Assembly: GCA_964058805.1 (NCBI GenBank)
Contig: CAXKVV010000500.1
Coordinates: forward strand, 1 to 20,708
Direction: 5' to 3'
Source of the DNA: Schoenoplectus triqueter
Taxonomy: Eukaryota; Streptophyta; Magnoliopsida; Poales; Cyperaceae
DNA length: 20,708 nucleotides
Part shown: positions 19,701 to 20,708 of the stretch, piece after piece
How positions within the stretch are numbered: position 1 is the stretch's first letter
Layout of the letters: the number at the start of each line of letters is the position of its first letter
Notes under the pieces: model-generated
Told to the model about the DNA's origin: nothing
Database searches by the model: none
Seen by the model: the letters and a program-made list of their open reading frames with translations, nothing else
Position numbers and translations under genes: made by a program

Positions 19701-19857
19701 ACCAGAACCTATAATCCATCAGGCCGAACTTAGATGGGCCAAGACATGGTAAGAGTTGCTAGCCATAGTACAGATCAAACACATCTCAATTCCCAACCCT
19801 GCCAGCCATCAGCAAAGATAAGCAAAAAGGAAAACAAGAAAGAAAAGAAAGAAAAAC
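16800..19857. other. Long stretch with no supported gene
   Basis: 16800-17500 is extremely AT-rich with low-complexity TTATTA runs. 17500-19857 is more balanced and reads like intron, UTR or old intergenic DNA on either strand. The only open frames are 60-68 codons (18045-18227, 18736-18921, 19337-19543) and none shows a domain. If the RST exon at 19858-19953 belongs to a live gene, part of this stretch could be its 3' end or an intron. Confidence 0.4.
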
Positions 19858-19953
19858 CTTCTGCTGGAGCCGCATGACAGTTGAAACCAGCAGCTTATCT
19901 CCAACTATGTACCTGAGCCACCTGAGCAGCTCCACCCGGCTTATCTTCTTTCT
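19858..19953 (-). pseudogene. Orphan exon or relic encoding the second half of an RST domain (RCD1/SRO type)
   Basis: The minus strand encodes KKISRVELLRWLRYIVGDKL followed by LVSTVMRLQQK. This matches the C-terminal half of the RST domain (RCD1-SRO-TAF4), in which KKISRxEhhxxLRxIVGDxLLxSThxxLQ is the recognisable pattern. In RCD1/SRO proteins this helical domain binds transcription factors in stress signalling. The right-hand side ends AAG|GTTTTT, a plausible donor, and the frame otherwise stays open to a stop at 19786-19788. The upstream side is poor: A-rich sequence ending AGAG or AAAG, with little pyrimidine tract. The first half of the domain and the PARP-like domain are not in the window. 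It could be an exon of an SRO gene lying beyond 20708, a degenerate terminal exon, or a fragment of a dead duplicate. The domain match is firmer than gene status. Confidence 0.5.
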
Positions 19954-20708
19954 CTTTTTTTTTATTAAGACATACATACAAATGAATAAAAACAACAATA
20001 TAGAAATGAATAAAAAAAATAAAAAAAAAAACAAAAAAATCAGAAATTGTTCTGATAAATGCTATATCTTAACAAAAAATGAAGGATAAAGAAAATGCAA
20101 ATAAAATAATTACAAACAGATCAAGCCGTTGATACCAGCGCCAGGTTTCAATACTTCAGTTGCAGGCTTGCAGCACACAGTACATATATTCTGGCCGTAC
20201 AAGTTTCTATCAAAAATATACCAAAGGTGTCTTATAAACAAGGCCCTAGACTACAAACCCTAAGAATATTTAGGCACATCACTCTAAAAGCTGCCTTATT
20301 GAAAACTAGCCACAGCTTCTATATTTAAAACCCCTCGAAAACAGACAACAGAGGCTACAGGAAAGAAATTTAAATCAATGAATAAAATCAAAGTCCTTGG
20401 AGCTATGCATCAGTTTCTTTCCATTAAATCAATGGTCAACGCAAAAGAATCAACAGACTAGATTGAAACAGTTCGAAACAGTTGTAATCCACCTTTGCGA
20501 TGCCACCTATCCACACTTAATCCTCGGCCAATTAGAAATTCTATTCTATTTGAAACAGATTTGTGAATTTTTCATCAATGTTCTTTTAGATATTATAAAC
20601 TAATAGGTGTTTTTTCTTCCTCTTATCATTATTTTCTTTATTCAAATTTGCCCAATAACAAATTGACAAGTATTATGGTTTGTAAGTTCCACCTTAGTTG
20701 AGTCTAGC
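19954..20708 (-). other. Possible UTR or intron sequence upstream of the RST exon
   Basis: On the minus strand, a good acceptor-like TTTCTTTCCTGTAG lies near 20360, followed by about 250 bp of balanced sequence with stops in all three frames, then T-rich sequence up to the RST piece. This could be a 3' UTR exon, or simply intron. 19970-20040 is a plus-strand A-rich low-complexity run. No coding exon is identified. Confidence 0.3.

Overview
This window looks like nuclear DNA from a flowering plant, most likely a eudicot. It is very AT-rich, its genes are split by GT-AG introns, and it carries plant-type repeats: a satellite of about 180 bp, a copia-style LTR, a Helitron, MITEs and a SINE-like copy. 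I see no prokaryotic features. I cannot name the species.

Layout. (1) 1-8074 is a diverged tandem satellite of roughly 180-bp monomers. It is interrupted by two related LTR sequences: 4248-5320, a solo LTR with a 5-bp target duplication, and 5858-6849, a 5'-truncated copy at a duplication junction. The satellite has higher-order structure: the block near 382-2010 recurs as 4030-8074 once the LTRs are removed. (2) 8075-8966 is unique-looking DNA with a 42-bp minisatellite, and probably includes the 3' UTR of the next gene. (3) 8967-12468, minus strand, is the one complete protein gene. It is a four-exon xyloglucan endotransglucosylase/hydrolase of the XTH27-30 type (333 aa). Its second intron (about 2 kb) holds two large foldback elements. 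(4) 12469-14100 is the promoter side and intergenic DNA. (5) 14100-15870 is a cluster of small mobile elements: a SINE-like copy, two head-to-tail copies of a non-autonomous Helitron, a perfect 64-bp tandem duplication and a 140-bp hAT-type MITE with an 8-bp target duplication. (6) 15870-19850 is AT-rich DNA with small hairpins and no gene I can support. (7) 19858-19953, minus strand, encodes about 30 residues matching the second half of an RST domain (RCD1-SRO-TAF4). It is either an isolated exon of an SRO-type gene lying mostly beyond the right edge, or a relic.

Functionally, the window holds a single cell-wall-remodelling gene between a decayed satellite block and a transposon-rich flank. 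I found no multi-gene system. The most notable observations are the tandem Helitron, the satellite/LTR duplication history, the foldback elements inside the XTH intron, a Trp-to-Pro change in an otherwise intact XTH, and the orphan RST exon. All intron/exon boundaries and repeat alignments were worked out by eye.
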